A DNA stretch of 64,000 bases from Hepsetus odoe (Eukaryota; Chordata; Actinopteri; Characiformes; Hepsetidae). Below, in pieces: positions 19,888 to 31,499 of the stretch; positions within the stretch are counted from its first letter, which is position 1; each line of letters begins with the position of its first letter. The translations under genes were made by a program, and so were the position numbers. The DNA is taken from assembly GCA_017165825.1 (NCBI GenBank), contig CM029386.1, positions 4,810,765 through 4,874,764 of the forward strand, read 5' to 3'. The notes beneath the pieces were generated by a model. That model was not told the DNA's origin. It saw only the letters and a program-made list of their open reading frames with translations, and made no database searches.

Positions 19888-20818
19888 ATCAGTCCTTCTC
19901 TCCACACGTCGTCTCTTTTTAAAAGATAAAGTGTACACACAGAGGGACGAGTGAAGTAAAGTGTTTTAATCTGTAAATACGTTCATACACTGAATGAAGA
20001 GAATGTCAGTCTGACTGAGGACAGTACTGGGACACATCCTGTCCACTCCTCTGGTCTGGAGCTGAACCAGTGTTGGACCAGACATTGTGCCAACGGACAG
20101 AATGAGACAAACTTCAGAGCAGAAAAATAATTGTGGCAGTAGAATTTTCTATTTAAAAAAGAAGAACTCCTCTCTCTAGCGGTGAAGAGTGGGTACTTCA
20201 GTTTCCAGGTGGACGTCAGTAACTTCACATAATAGAATAATAATAATAATAAAAACTGTGAAAATGTGACTCTATATGTGTTTGATGAACAGGGCCAAAC
20301 CTGTGTTGCGATGAAGGTTCAGTGTTTTATTTATGAAAACAAACGTTATGTTTTTCTGACATGAACCTGGAGACTGAAGTACCCAGTGTTCAACTGGTTT
20401 ACTAAACAATCACTTGTTGAATTTATTGTAAATGTTATGACTGTGGAGAGGTTTTTTTTTTTTTTGGAGCTTTAGGATCCTGGTTCATGACATTAACGTG
20501 TGAAACTCTTTGTGTAAATTGTTGATCATATCTGCTCACGAAGATCATGTTTATATGTTTCTGTTAAATGTGGGTTCTTGATAACAGTGAACCAGACTCA
20601 TCCAAGGAGCAACAAAAACAACACTTTTCAGAGAATCAGATGCACCTTCCCATAATCCCTCTTAGTTCAGGATCACTAACTCCTCTTTATACACATCTTC
20701 TTTTGCAGTTTTTGTTTAGGCTGCAGAAACTCCAGCAGGTCCCAGTTACAGACAGAAGAGTGTGGGAGGAAAGATACAAGGTTTATGCACTGATATTAAT
20801 TGATTGATTAATTGATTT
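19888..20818 (+). repeat. Unknown duplicated unit, copy 2 (left part)
   Basis: Homologous to 25378-26025, with an extra segment of about 350 bp (20225-20575) absent from the other copies. It breaks after 'gcactgatatta' at an L2 insertion and resumes at 23186. Confidence 0.8.
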
Positions 20819-20819
20819 A

Positions 20820-23185
20820 AAACAATATAAGAAAGCTCTATATAGTGCTCGCACTGAGTACTATTCAAAACTTATTGAAAACAACAAGCATAACCCCCGC
20901 TATTCATTTCAGACACTAGCCCAGCTAACAGACAAAACTGATAAAAGGCCAGCATGTAGTATTACTAACGAGAGGTTTCTTAAGTTTTTTAATGATAAAA
21001 TTAACAACATTAGTCTCCAAATGTGCCCTATTAACCCTCGAATTAATCCATTAGCAGAACAGTGCTCACAATATTTTAGTGATTTTAATCTCATTGATAA
21101 CTCTGAGCTATTTTCTGTTATAACCAAGGCAAAGTCCACAACCTGTCGGTTAGATCCCATTCCAGCCAAGCTCCTGAAGGAATCCTTAGGAGTACTATTA
21201 ACACCTATACTTGATATCATGAACGCATCCTTGACCTCAGGTGTAGTCCCCAATCAGTTTAAAACAGCAGTGGTTAGACCACAGCTTAAAAAACCTAACT
21301 TGGACCCTCACTCACCAAGTAATTATAGACCTATCTCTAATGTCCCGTTTCTCTCTAAGATTCTAGAAAAACTAGTTGCGAGACTGCAGTCATATCTAGA
21401 CATGCATAACCTCTTAGATAAATTCCAATCAGGCTTCCGGCTTGGCCATAGCACAGAAACTGCTCTAACTAGAGTGGTGAATGATATAATGGTCTCAAGT
21501 GATGCAGGAAACATCACTGTTCTTGTTCTCTTAGATCTTAGTGCTGCATTCGGCATGGTAGATCACTCCATTTTAGTAGATAGGCTTCACTCCACTGTCG
21601 GCATTAGTGGAACAGCCCTTAAATGGTTCAACTCCTATCTTACAAACCGTTACTACTTCATCCAAATGGATGATTATGGCACCCCCTCACCTATGTCACT
21701 AGTTAACTATGGAGTCCCACAAGGGTCGGTGTTAGGCCCAGTGCTCTTCTCCCTCTACATGCTCCCACTAAGCACTATTATACGGAAGCATAATGTTAGT
21801 TACCACTTTTACGCTGATGACACTCAGCTATACTTATCTGTTAAATCATGTGATAAAGCATCAACCGGCACTTTAATTAGCTGCCTCAATGATATTAGGG
21901 ATTGGATGAATAACAACTTCCTCTCACTAAACCCCGAAAAACTGAGCTGCTCTTGTTTTGTAGTAGCGATGTAGACAGGGCCAACTTCATTTCGCATATC
22001 CGGGATGCAGGGTTGAAGTTTTCAGTTAGTACTCTGGCACGGTGTTATTTTCGATTCAAATCTTTCATTTAATCCTCATGTTAATGCAGTTGCGAAGACA
22101 TGCTTCCTGCACCTTCGGAACATTGCCAAACTACGGTGTTTTCCGTCAATGGAAGACACGGCAAAAGTAGTACATGCATTTGTATACAGTAGATTAGATT
22201 ACTGTAACGCCCTACTTTCTGGAAGCTCTCAGGGCACATTAAGCACCCTACAGCGCATTCAGAACACAGCCGCTAGGATTGTTAGCAGGAGCAGGAAGTA
22301 CGACCACATAACTCCCATACTCTCCTCGCTTCACTGGCTTCCTGTTAGGTACAGGGCTGACTTCAAGGTCCTCCTCTTAACCTACAAGGCACTTAAATGT
22401 CTTGCCCCAATATACCTAACCGAACTGCTTAATACCTATACACCTAATCGCCCACTTAGATCCCAGAATAAAGATCTCCTAATTGTCCCTCGCATAAATA
22501 AATGTATAGGAGCATGAGCTTTCAGTTACAGGGCCCCTAGATTGTGGAACAGCTTGCCTGCTTCTGTACGGGATGCCGATTCAGTATCAGTCTTTAAATC
22601 ACGGCTGAAGACTTACTTCTTTAGTTTAGCTTACCCGCACCAATCACCATAGTGCACCATTACTAATGTCGCTGTGGCTGCTGTACATGCCATCGCACTG
22701 TTGTTTTATTTCTGTGTCTGTTACTACTGGATCCTGCTCATTACTGACCCCCTCATTCCATTTCTCTCCCCTTTCTCCCCTCTCTTTCTCTTCACATGTC
22801 CGGGGGGGCCCGCTGTGGTCGTCACCTGAGTCCAATGCCGAGCTACCATCTGGTCTGTGTGATGCATCTGATGCACCGAGGAACCCTGGCGGCTCATCGG
22901 TACCTGGAAGAAACTTGGGACTCCTCACTGATCCTGGAGTTTAAAACCAAACTAACTTTTTTACTGTTAGTATACCCAAGGGGGTTGGGTAGCCGGTTGA
23001 CCTTGGACCCTCAGAGGTTTTTTTTTTTCTCCACATAGTGGAGTTTTTGGTTCCTCTCCTTCGTAGTCGTCCGGCTTTAACATCTATTACTGTAACCTGT
23101 TCCATCATCGACCATCAATGTAAAGTGCCTTGGGGCAACTTTGTTGTAAAAGGCGCTATACAAGAATAAATTGAATTGAATTGAA
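20820..23185 (+). mobile_element. 5'-truncated L2 LINE
   Basis: Closely matches 48286-50656 of the full-length L2. Reverse transcriptase is readable from 21021 to 21974, with motifs NYRPISNVPFLSK, YGVPQGSVLGPVLF and FYADDTQ. Lesions: the first catalytic Asp of the AAFDTVD motif is replaced (AAFGMVD), one A is lost near 21945 giving a frameshift, and about 7 bp are missing near 22040. The 3' UTR and ATTGA tail are present. Confidence 0.88.
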
Positions 23186-23813
23186 TTAAATATTACACTT
23201 TCATTCATGGTGTTTTTCAGTGGAAAACCTGGTATGAAACCTATGTGGCGGCAATATTGATGTTTTTAATGCAAATAAATAAATAAAAAGTAAATAAATG
23301 CGCAACATAAAATTAGAATAAAGAATAAATACATTAACAGGAAATAAATACCCATAGAAATATGTAAATGTAACGCTGGTGTGGTGCGGGTGGCCAGGGA
23401 TCAAAAATTTAACTTACTACCGTAACTCAACCAAACCAAAATGTGACAGTAGATAATAAGGGGTTACATAAAAAGGGAGAAAATATTATATATTTTTCAG
23501 GCAGTTGTCAAAATGATAACTATTATCCAAAAATATATTTAAGGTTTCTTCAATCTTTAGTTTATTATTTCTGTTTTATTTTTCCATCACAGATTGGAAC
23601 AGCATTCCTGTTGTCCCACAACTCTCACACAGTCACTCTGATTTCTTGATGGTGAAGTGGGGACACCAATGTCTCAGGGTGTCTCATGTCGGTAAAACCT
23701 TCGGCTCTGTCCTTTTAATTCAGGCCACTATAGTCCGATCCGGCAGAGTCACAGTTTTGTACTCTTTAAACTGATAGTCTGCATCCTGTGAGTTCAGAAC
23801 AGGACAGAGTACA
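23186..23813 (+). repeat. Unknown duplicated unit, copy 2 (middle part)
   Basis: Continues 'attacactttcattcatgg', homologous to 26020-26655. A partial dispersed repeat (23371-23451) is embedded. It is broken again at 23813 by a LINE. Confidence 0.75.
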
Positions 23814-24317
23814 GTAGAGTAGAGTGATCTTTTATTATCCCACGAATGGGAAATTTGGGCATTACAGGGCTCTTATAAAAAAAGACAGGTGTACAGACAG
23901 AAAAAGAGAAAATATATAAAGATATAGAGAAAGAGGAACAGGAACAAGTGCAGGAGAAAAAGTAGAGGAGCTATAAATAAATAATAATAAATTATCTATC
24001 TATATATATCTATATATATATACATATACATATCTACAAAAGTAATATACACGGTAATAATTCAAAAGTTTTGAATGAATTATACATATAAATAACAAGT
24101 AGCAAAATATAAATATAGCAAAAATATGAATATAAATGTAATAATAAATAATAAATAAAGTAGTAATAAAGTAGTAAGTGCTAAGTGAAAGTAATAAGTA
24201 ATAAGTGTAATAAGTGTAATAATAAAGTAATAAGTGTAATAATAATAAATGTAATAAAAAGTAGTAGTAGTAGTAATAATAATAATAATAAATAATAATA
24301 ATATAATATACAATACA

Positions 24318-24356
<39 letters not shown>

Positions 24357-24945
24357 TACAATAATATACAACAATAATAATATTAATAATATATATAATA
24401 TAATATATAATAATAATAAACAAGCAATGTAATGTTATGATGAGTTGTGGAGTCTTATTGCAGCAGGTAGGAATGACCTGCGGTAGCGTTCTTTCTTACA
24501 CCGCGGGTGTAAGAGTCTGCTGCTGAACGAGCTGCTCAGTGCTCGTACAGTCTCGTGTAGGGGGTGGGAGGTGTTGTCCATGATGGATGTTAGTTTGGAC
24601 AACATCCTCTCCTCCCCTACCTGCTCAATGGACTTGAGCGGGCAGTCCAGGACAGAGCTGGCCCTCTTGACCAGTTTGTTTAGTTTTCCTCTGTCCCTCT
24701 CTGCGACTCTTCCACACCAGCAGACCACAGCGTAAAAAACAGCCGACGCTACCACAGTGTCATAAAATGTCCTCATGAGATTTTTGTTTACCCCAAAGGA
24801 CCTCAGCCGCCTTAGCAGGTGTAGACGACTGAGGCCCTTTTTGTACAGAGCATTTGTGTTGTTGGACCAGTCCAGTTTATTGTTGATGTGGACACCCAGG
24901 TATTTGTACTCCTTTACTACTATTTGTATTTCAATGCAACAGGAC
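23810..24945 (-). mobile_element. 5'-truncated LINE fragment (reverse transcriptase C-terminus)
   Basis: The minus strand from about 24910 to 24435 encodes LMRTFYDTVVASAVFYAVVC and a C-terminal RRSFLPAAIRLHN block. These are typical of the end of ORF2 in a fish LINE different from the L2 and RTE here; I could not settle the clade (Rex1 or Nimb/I-like). The tail on the minus strand is 'aataaaagatcactctactc'. Between them is a (TAA)n-rich 3' region. Confidence 0.65.
24000..24420. repeat. (TA)n and (ATA)n-rich tract
   Basis: Low-complexity TA and AATA/ATA repeats within the LINE 3' region. All Tyr/Ile/Leu-rich ORFs here are artefacts. Confidence 0.9.
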
Positions 24946-25377
24946 TGAGGACAATCTGTGTGGACAGACTTTATTTCCTGAAAGGAAAGGGGTCACAACC
25001 TGGTCCATCAACTCCAAAAAAAGCATGTATAAATGAATATGTTAATTTAGTTTGACAATATAAATATTTCAATTTATTCAAATTTATGGTGTCACAGTGA
25101 CCACCAAATCCCGGCCATGGCTACGGTCCCAATCCCCAGAATTCTGAGCCAGGGCTTCAAAGTCCTCGTTCCGGTGGTTCCGTTCCAGATGTGCTGGACT
25201 GAGTGTTTCTGTCCTCCTTTATCTTCTGATGGACAGGTTGTTTTAGGTAATCATCTCTCAGTCTTTCCTTCTTTCTCCTCCTTCTGCACAGTGTGATTTA
25301 TTCCTGTGTTTCTTCATCAACACTACAATGTCCTCCTTTATTATTTTCTCTTCTCTTTGTTCAGATCAGTAACGCAC

Positions 25378-26720
25378 TCATTCTCACTCATTGTTTTGTT
25401 GCTGTTATTTTTACTGATTTTACTCACTTGTTTAAACAAGCACACCTTTAAATCAGTCCTTCTCTCCACATGTTGTCTCTTTTTAAAATATAAAGTGTAC
25501 ACACAGAGGGACAAGTGAAGTATAGTGTTTAAATCTGTAAATACGTTCACACGCTGAATCAACAGAATGTGAGACTAACTGAGGACAGTACTGGGACACA
25601 TCCTGTCCACTCCTCTGGTCTGGAGCTGAACCAGTGTTGGACCAGACATTGTGCCAACGGACAGCATGAGACAAACTTCAGAGCAGAAAAATAAGGAGAA
25701 AATATTTATGGCAATAGACCTAAGGGAGAGAATTTTCTATTTAAAAAAGAAGAACTCCTCTCTCTAGCGGTGAAGAGTGGGTACTTCAGTTTCCAGGTGG
25801 ACGTCAGTAACTTCACACAAATGTTTGTGCAGACACACTGAACCAGACTTTCAGAGAATCAGATCCAGCTTCCCATAATCCCTCTTAGTTCAAAAGAAAA
25901 ACAGGATCACTAACTCCTCTTTATACACATCTTTTTTTGCAGTTTTTGTTTAGGCTGCAGAAACTCCAGCAGGTCCCAGTTACAGACAGAAGAGTGTGGG
26001 AGGAAAGGTTTATGCACTGATATTACACTTTCATTCATGGTGTTTTTCAGTGGAAAACCTGGTATGAAACCTATGTGGCAGCAATATTGATGTTTTTAAT
26101 GCAAATAAATAAATAACTTTACATTAAGACTTAGCCTCTGTTAATGAGTCACTTCTGTTTGGTCTGACTCTTTGGGGCTTAAACAGTCAGTCCCAATGAA
26201 GCACACCTGTGCTCCGATGAGCCCAGGAGTGCTCAGTCAGAGCAGAGCTCCCTCTACCGTAACCCAACCGAAACCAAACCATGACAGTAGATAATAAGGG
26301 GTTACATTAACAGGGAGAAAATATGATATATGTTTCAGTCGGTTGTCAAAATGATGACTATTTATTATTCAAAAATATATTTAAGGTTTGTTCAATCTTT
26401 AGTTTATTATTTTTGTTTTATTTTTCCATCACAGATTGGAACAGCAGTCCTGTTGTCCTACCACTCTCACACAGTCACTCTGATTTCTTGATGGTGTTGT
26501 CGGGGGACACCAGTGTCTCAGGGTGTCTCATGTTGGTAAAACCTTCCACTCTGTCCTATTTATTCAGGCCACTATAGTCCGATCAGGCAGAGTCACAGTT
26601 TTGCACTCTTTAAACTGATAGTCTGCATCCTGTGAGTTCAGAACAGGACAGGACTGATGACAATCTGGACAGAAGACTGTATTTCCTGACAGGAAAGGGG
26701 TCACAGCCAGGTCCATCGAT
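25378..26720 (+). repeat. Unknown duplicated unit, copy 3 (uninterrupted)
   Basis: The most complete copy. It passes through 'gatattacactttc' without an L2, so it shows the empty insertion site. It contains a dispersed ~230 bp repeat (26140-26287). No ORF is shared by all copies, so the function is unknown. Confidence 0.75.
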
Positions 26721-26839
26721 TACCATGAGGGTTTCCTGAACTCCAGACCAGATAGTCCAGCATCAGACTATTCTTCCCTCCTGAACTCAGATCAGCTACA
26801 TTTTACTGGATCACCTGCACGAATAACCAAAGCTCCTGT

Positions 26840-26935
26840 TACACTAGATGGCGCTCTGCTCAGCTCTTGGGAGAGTACACCTGTTTGGCGTTGGGCTGAC
26901 AGGTGTGCTTCATTTAGAGTTGGCTTTAAAGCTCC
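26840..26935 (-). repeat. Dispersed ~230 bp repeat, reverse partial copy
   Basis: 'tagatggcgctctgctcagc' and 'acaggtgtgcttcatt' are the reverse of the diagnostic blocks of the copy at 55045-55350. Confidence 0.55.
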
Positions 26936-27269
26936 AGTGAACGAGAGCAGAGCTCAGGTCTTTGTTAATCTGTTCGTGTCGTGTAAGATTTCTGTGTTCT
27001 GAGTCTCTGTGCACAGTTCTGTTACTAAAGCTTTACGTTCTGTAATGACCTCTCAGCTCAGCACTTTAAGGTCTCCCTACTAATTTTTAACTAAATTTAA
27101 TGCAACAGCATTTTCAAGTCCATTTCGTTTGTCTGTTCATATGAAAGGTTCACAGAGTTGAGGTTTTATAGAAAAAAATGGTTACATAGTTTTAATATGA
27201 CAGTGATGATCATCTAACATTTTTAAACAACACACAACCAAGAGATTAAAAATCACTTTGTCGATTACA

Positions 27270-27449
27270 CCGGTACCTGGGGCTGCGCTCGACTTTCTGA
27301 GCCTGGGAAGCAGCTTAGGACTCTGTGCTGGTCCTGGGGTTAAACCCGAACTAACTTTGTACTGCTAGTATACCCAAGGGGGTTGGGTAGCCAGTCGACC
27401 ATGGACCCTCAGAGGTTTTTTTCTCCACAGTGGAGTTTTTGGTTCCTCT
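27270..27449 (+). mobile_element. L2 LINE 3' UTR fragment
   Basis: It contains 'gtatacccaagggggttggg', 'ggaccctcagagg' and 'gtggagtttttggttcctct'. It stops at 27449, where the copia-type element begins. Confidence 0.75.
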
Positions 27450-27550
27450 TGTTGTAAAAGTAATTTTACATTGTGTTTTAGTAAGTGTATTACTGCCCTC
27501 TGCTGGTACCTTCTGTTTTGCAAGTTAAAAATAAATGACATGAAACAACA
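27450..27550 (+). mobile_element. Putative 5' LTR of a Ty1/copia-type element
   Basis: About 101 bp bounded by TGTTGT and ACAACA, placed directly before the primer-binding site, as expected for an LTR. Caution: 'ttgttgtaaaag' also occurs in the L2 3' tail, so the left border could be an L2 deletion junction. No 3' LTR was found. Confidence 0.45.
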
Positions 27551-27564
27551 GGTTATGGGCCCAG
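27551..27564 (+). promoter_or_regulatory. Primer-binding site, half-tRNA type
   Basis: GGTTATGGGCCCAG is the exact complement of the anticodon arm of initiator tRNA-Met. Copia of Drosophila and related elements prime from this internal site rather than from the tRNA 3' end. Confidence 0.75.
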
Positions 27565-27612
27565 AAGTCGCTGGAAAAGGCCGCTAAACACAATTTTTGT
27601 GGGTCATAAACA

Positions 27613-28500
27613 GTGTTGTGGGATTCACAATGGAAGATAAACTGTTTATTGACAAGCTGAGCGGACCTGAGAACTGGGCAACGTGGAAATTTCAGTTGGA
27701 GCATCTTCTGAAAGCAAAAGGACTGTGGGGTATGGACTTTGGGGTATAGACTGTGGGGTATAGACTGTGGGGTATGGACTGTGGGGTATAGACTGTGGGG
27801 TATGGACTGTGGGTTATGGACTGTGGGGTATAGACTGTGGGGTATGGACTGTGGGGTATGGTACAAGAGACTGAGCAGTTAGCTATGGATGCTAATGCTA
27901 ACACACGAGCTGAGTTTGAAAGAAAGAGAGAAAAAGCATTCTCAGTGTTGGTGTTAAACATGAGTACACCTCAGTTATATTTGATAACCAGCTGTAAGAC
28001 CCCCCAAAGAAGCATGGGAGACGTTAAAAGGTCCATTTGAAAGAGACACTGTTGCTAATAAGCTATTTCTAAAAAAAAAAAAAAGTACTTCCGGTGTGAA
28101 ATGAAGGAAGGAGAAAAGCTCAGTGATCATCTGAAAAGAATGAAGGAGCTTACTGATCAGCTAGGTGCAATAGGTTCTGAGGTTGAAGTTTGATTGGAAG
28201 TTTACCACCCAGCTATGCAACAGTTGTTACTGCTTTGGAGACAAAGATCGATGATTTGACACTACAGTTTGTCCAGCAATCTTTGATAAATGAGGAACAA
28301 AAATGAGCACATACTGAAAATAGCACAGTGACCAGTGGTGCATCAGCTATGTCATCTCAAGTGCGTGGAGATATGCAGGACAAGTCAAAAGCAGTGGGAG
28401 CAGACAGTTTTTGCTCATAGCGAATTTATAAATGTGGAAAAGAAAGACATATCAAACGAGACTGTCCAAGCACAAAAAGGAAATACAAAACCCTAAAGGC
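27613..28500 (+). pseudogene. copia-type gag remnant
   Basis: It opens with MEDKLFIDKLSGPENW and a following ATWKFQLEHLL block, a usual copia Gag start. A 14-bp minisatellite interrupts it (27720-27860), stops follow, and a poly-A run near 28070 shifts frame. The zinc knuckle near 28430 keeps KCGKERHIKRDC but lacks the first Cys at the proper spacing, and a stop (TAG) precedes it. Confidence 0.75.
27720..27860 (+). repeat. 14-bp minisatellite inside gag
   Basis: About ten units alternating GGACTGTGGGGTAT and AGACTGTGGGGTAT. It appears to grow from the gag codons for GLWG at its left edge. Confidence 0.9.
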
Positions 28501-28505
28501 TAAAA

Positions 28506-29500
28506 GTGTGGTGTATGAGGACACAGAAGACTCATGCTCATGCTTTACTACAAAAGACAGGTTCTTTTGTAGTAAATGATTCAAGTCAAAATGACTTACA
28601 ACATGAAGACTGGTTGATTGATTCTGGAGCATCAAAAAACATGACATGGAATAAAGATGTACTTCAAAACTACCAGCAATTTACAGAACCACAATCTGTA
28701 AAACTTGGTGATGGAAGAGTAGTTGAGGCTCTAGGACTGGACAACATAAGATTGAAAATGTCATTAAGAGTTAGTGCTGCTAAAAATGCCACAATGTGCA
28801 ATGTGCTACATGTTCCCAAATTATCTATGAATCTTTTCTCAGTGGGAGCTGCTGCCAAGAAAGGGAATTCTGTGCAGTTCAAAAAGTCTCGCTGCTACAT
28901 ACAAGGAAAGGATGGAGCTCTACATGGAACGGGAACACAAGGGGTTATATCAGCTAGACATTGAAGAAAGCTGCACATCTTGTCATGAAGCATCAACTGC
29001 ATCAGTTGCTGCAGGTCTGTGGCATCAGTGCTTAGGCCTCACTAAAAATCTGAAAGAACTTAAAAACCTGGTAAGAGAAAGGGACTTTGCTGCAGAAAAG
29101 GAGGGAACCTTCTGTAAAACTTGTGTTGAGGGAAAAATGATGAGGAAGCCTTGCAAGTCAGTGGGAAAAATACGATCAAAACGTAAGTTGCAACTAGTAC
29201 ATAGTGATGTTTGTGGCCCAATGCAGACGAAATCAATAGGTGGAAAAAGGTACTTTGTAACTTTCATTGATGCTGTAAACTGTATTTCATAAAAGAGAAA
29301 AACAAGGTCCTGAGTAAGTTTAAAGAGTTTGAAAGAATCTTCAACTGAGTGCGGGGAGAAAGTCACAAGACTCAGAACAGACAATGGTGGGGAATATACG
29401 TCAAGGGAGTTTCAAGAATTCTTGAAAGCTCAAGGCATCCATCATGAAATGACTGTACCACACCTCAGCAAAATGGTGTTGCAGAAAGAAAGAACAGGAC
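28506..29500 (+). pseudogene. copia-type protease and integrase N-half (broken)
   Basis: Protease active-site motif DSGAS occurs in WLIDSGASKNMTW (about 28606-28645). Then come the pre-integrase block (LWHQCLGL, CKTC) and the integrase core with HSDVCGPM (first Asp) and TDNGGEY (second Asp). Frame changes occur near 28960, 29285 and 29465, so the polyprotein is not continuous. Confidence 0.8.
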
Positions 29501-29504
29501 TCTA

Positions 29505-30179
29505 ATGGAAGCGGCTAGAAGTATGCTGTCTCATGCAAAACTACCAAACATGTGCTGGGCCGAGGCTGTTGCAACTGCAGCTGACATACAGAACAGGCTG
29601 CCCACATCTACACTAAAGGAGGAGACACCCTTCCAAAGATGGTATGGAAAAAGGCCAAACGTTAGTCACATGAGAGTATTTGGGTGTGATGCTTATGCAC
29701 TCATCCCAGACACGGAGAAGAAGAAGCTGGACAAAAAGGTTGTTAAAGTTCGCTTCGTGGGATATGCAATTAACACCAATGGTTACCATCTGTGGGATAA
29801 AGAAAAGAGGAGAATACTCATACGTCGAGATGTAGTATTCAATGAAACAGATTTTGGATGGAAACAAGGAGTGGAGAGCACACCAACAGTGATCCTGGAG
29901 GACAATCAACGAGCAATTGCAATTGCAAAGAATCCAGTTGATCACTCAAGAACAAAGCACATTGACATTCGTAACCACTTCATTCGTGAATGTGTCAAAA
30001 ATGGACAAATACAACTGAAGTATTGCTCAACAGATAAGATGAAGGCTGATATCTTAACCAAGCCATTGGCTAAACAAAGGTTTGAGTATCTCAGAGAAGA
30101 GATTGGACTGTACCCAGTTAAAAAGGTTGAGATGCTCAGCATGATATCCAGAGGTTGTCTTTTGAAAATATATGTATGA
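29505..30179 (+). pseudogene. Integrase C-half joined to RNase H end (reverse transcriptase deleted)
   Basis: One open frame of 224 codons. The first part is the end of the integrase core and the GKRPNVSHMRVFGCDAY block plus YHLWDKEKRRIL. At about residue 125 (near 29875) it jumps to the RNase H end of copia Pol (EDNQRAIAIAKNP, ADILTKPLAKQRF). The whole reverse transcriptase is missing, yet the frame stays open through the join. Tc1-like sequence follows immediately. Confidence 0.8.
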
Positions 30180-30600
30180 GTGCTTTCAGCATTGCTGCAG
30201 AGGCTGAAGGGGTGGGGGCTCAGCCTGTCAGTGCTCAGACCATACGCCGCACACTGCATCAAATTGGTCTGCATGGATTTCATCCCAGAAGGAAGCCTCT
30301 TCTAAAGATGGTGCACAAGAAAGCTCACAGACAGTTTGCCGAAAACTAGCAGACTCAGGACATGAACCATGTCCTGTGGTGTGATGAGAACAAGATGAAC
30401 TTATTTGGTTCAGATGAGGTGAGGAGTACAAAGTCAAGTATGTCTTACCTAAAGTGAAGCATGCTGGTGGTAGTGTCATGGTTTGGGGCTGCATGAGTGC
30501 TGCCGGCAGTGAGGAGCTACAGTTAATTGAGGGAACCATGAATGCCAACATGTACTGTGACATACTGAAGCAGAGCCAGGCCACCACTGCCCCTGTGAGC
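30180..30600 (+). pseudogene. Tc1/mariner transposase remnant
   Basis: It reads VSAQTIRRTLHQIGLHGFHP (with the following RRKPLL), then after a stop WCDENKMNLFG (region of the first catalytic Asp, normally WSDE) and GGSVMVWGCMSA. The rest of the catalytic domain and both inverted terminal repeats were not found. It abuts the copia remnant directly. Confidence 0.8.
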
Positions 30601-30831
30601 TCAGTGTCATAACTGATCATCACTCTGATTTTACAGTCTACTTTAGTAGAGCTCATTTACTCATGGTTTTACTGGGCCGTCTATTTAACATTATAAATGA
30701 AATTTTACTGAAATTATGATTGTGTCGCCTCAAATAATTATATAATATAAATATTTACATAATATAAATATGACCATAAACCTATGATAGTGTCTTAAAT
30801 TTTGTTATTGTAAAACAGGATGAAACTGGAT

Positions 30832-31090
30832 GGGGCAGCGGTGGCCTAGTGCTTAGGGAGTTGGCCCCGCATCAGAAGATTGTGGGTTCGATTCCCTCAA
30901 AAGTAGGTTGCCCTGAGGTACCCCAAGGTACCATCCCCGTCACTGCTCCCCGGGCACTTTCAATAGCTGCCCACTGCTGCACGGTGTTTGTGTGCATGGG
31001 TTAAAAGCAGAGGTCCAATTTCGTTGTGGTTCATGGTGTGCAGTGCTGTGACCTCGCAATGACAAGGGTTGTCACTGTCAAACTAAGTTG
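30832..31090 (+). mobile_element. tRNA-SINE, body type B, full length
   Basis: Head GGGGCAGCGGTGGCCTAGTG, B box GGGTTCGATTCCC, then 'cactgctccccgggcacttt' and 'gacaagggttgtcact'. Confidence 0.85.
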
Positions 31091-31499
31091 AGGAAATTGC
31101 AGTGTTTCACTGCACAGTTAAGAGAGGATAGACTTTATTCCATATAGCGAGCAAGCTAATGGTTGCCTTGCAGCAATTTAGAGCTTAAACTACAAACTGA
31201 TGACTGTCATGTCATTTTTGATCTCTGTATCTCACTCTCAATTGCAGTTAGGAGCCAAGTGGATGATATCCTATATGCTAACTATAACTTATAGATAATT
31301 AGGGCGCAATTATGTGCAAGAAAATGTCCTTCCATACTGTATTAATCCTTGAAACGACTCCTGCATGGGCCCTTCCCAAAAGGTTGCTCATCTATAACTA
31401 AACATTCATTATTAAAGCAGGCACCCTCATATTGCCACATCTTCCATAAATTATTTTATTTAGTCACTAGCTGTTAATCTATCCTGCATTGCTACCAAT

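Larger units (their letters stand above)
27565..30175 (+). mobile_element. Defective Ty1/copia-type retrotransposon (internal region)
   Basis: Order of remnants: gag start (27613), a 14-bp repeat array inside gag, a zinc-knuckle remnant (about 28430), aspartic protease (about 28606), integrase (about 28990-29800) and the RNase H end (about 29885-30110). The order protease-integrase-RNase H is that of Ty1/copia. The reverse transcriptase block is absent. Several stops and frameshifts are present. The right end runs straight into a Tc1-like scrap and no 3' LTR was seen, so it is immobile by itself. Confidence 0.85.

Noticed and set aside
24000..24423. Tyr/Ile/Leu-rich membrane-like proteins on the minus strand
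   Set aside because: They are translations of ATA/TA simple repeats.
24435..24776. Small host gene of 113 aa
   Set aside because: The peptide is the C-terminal end of a LINE ORF2 with a 3' tail behind it, 5'-truncated as LINE copies usually are.
27720..27860. Repeat protein of Tyr/Thr/Pro/Gln on the minus strand
   Set aside because: The frame is a by-product of the 14-bp array in the copia gag and has no start context or homologue known to me.
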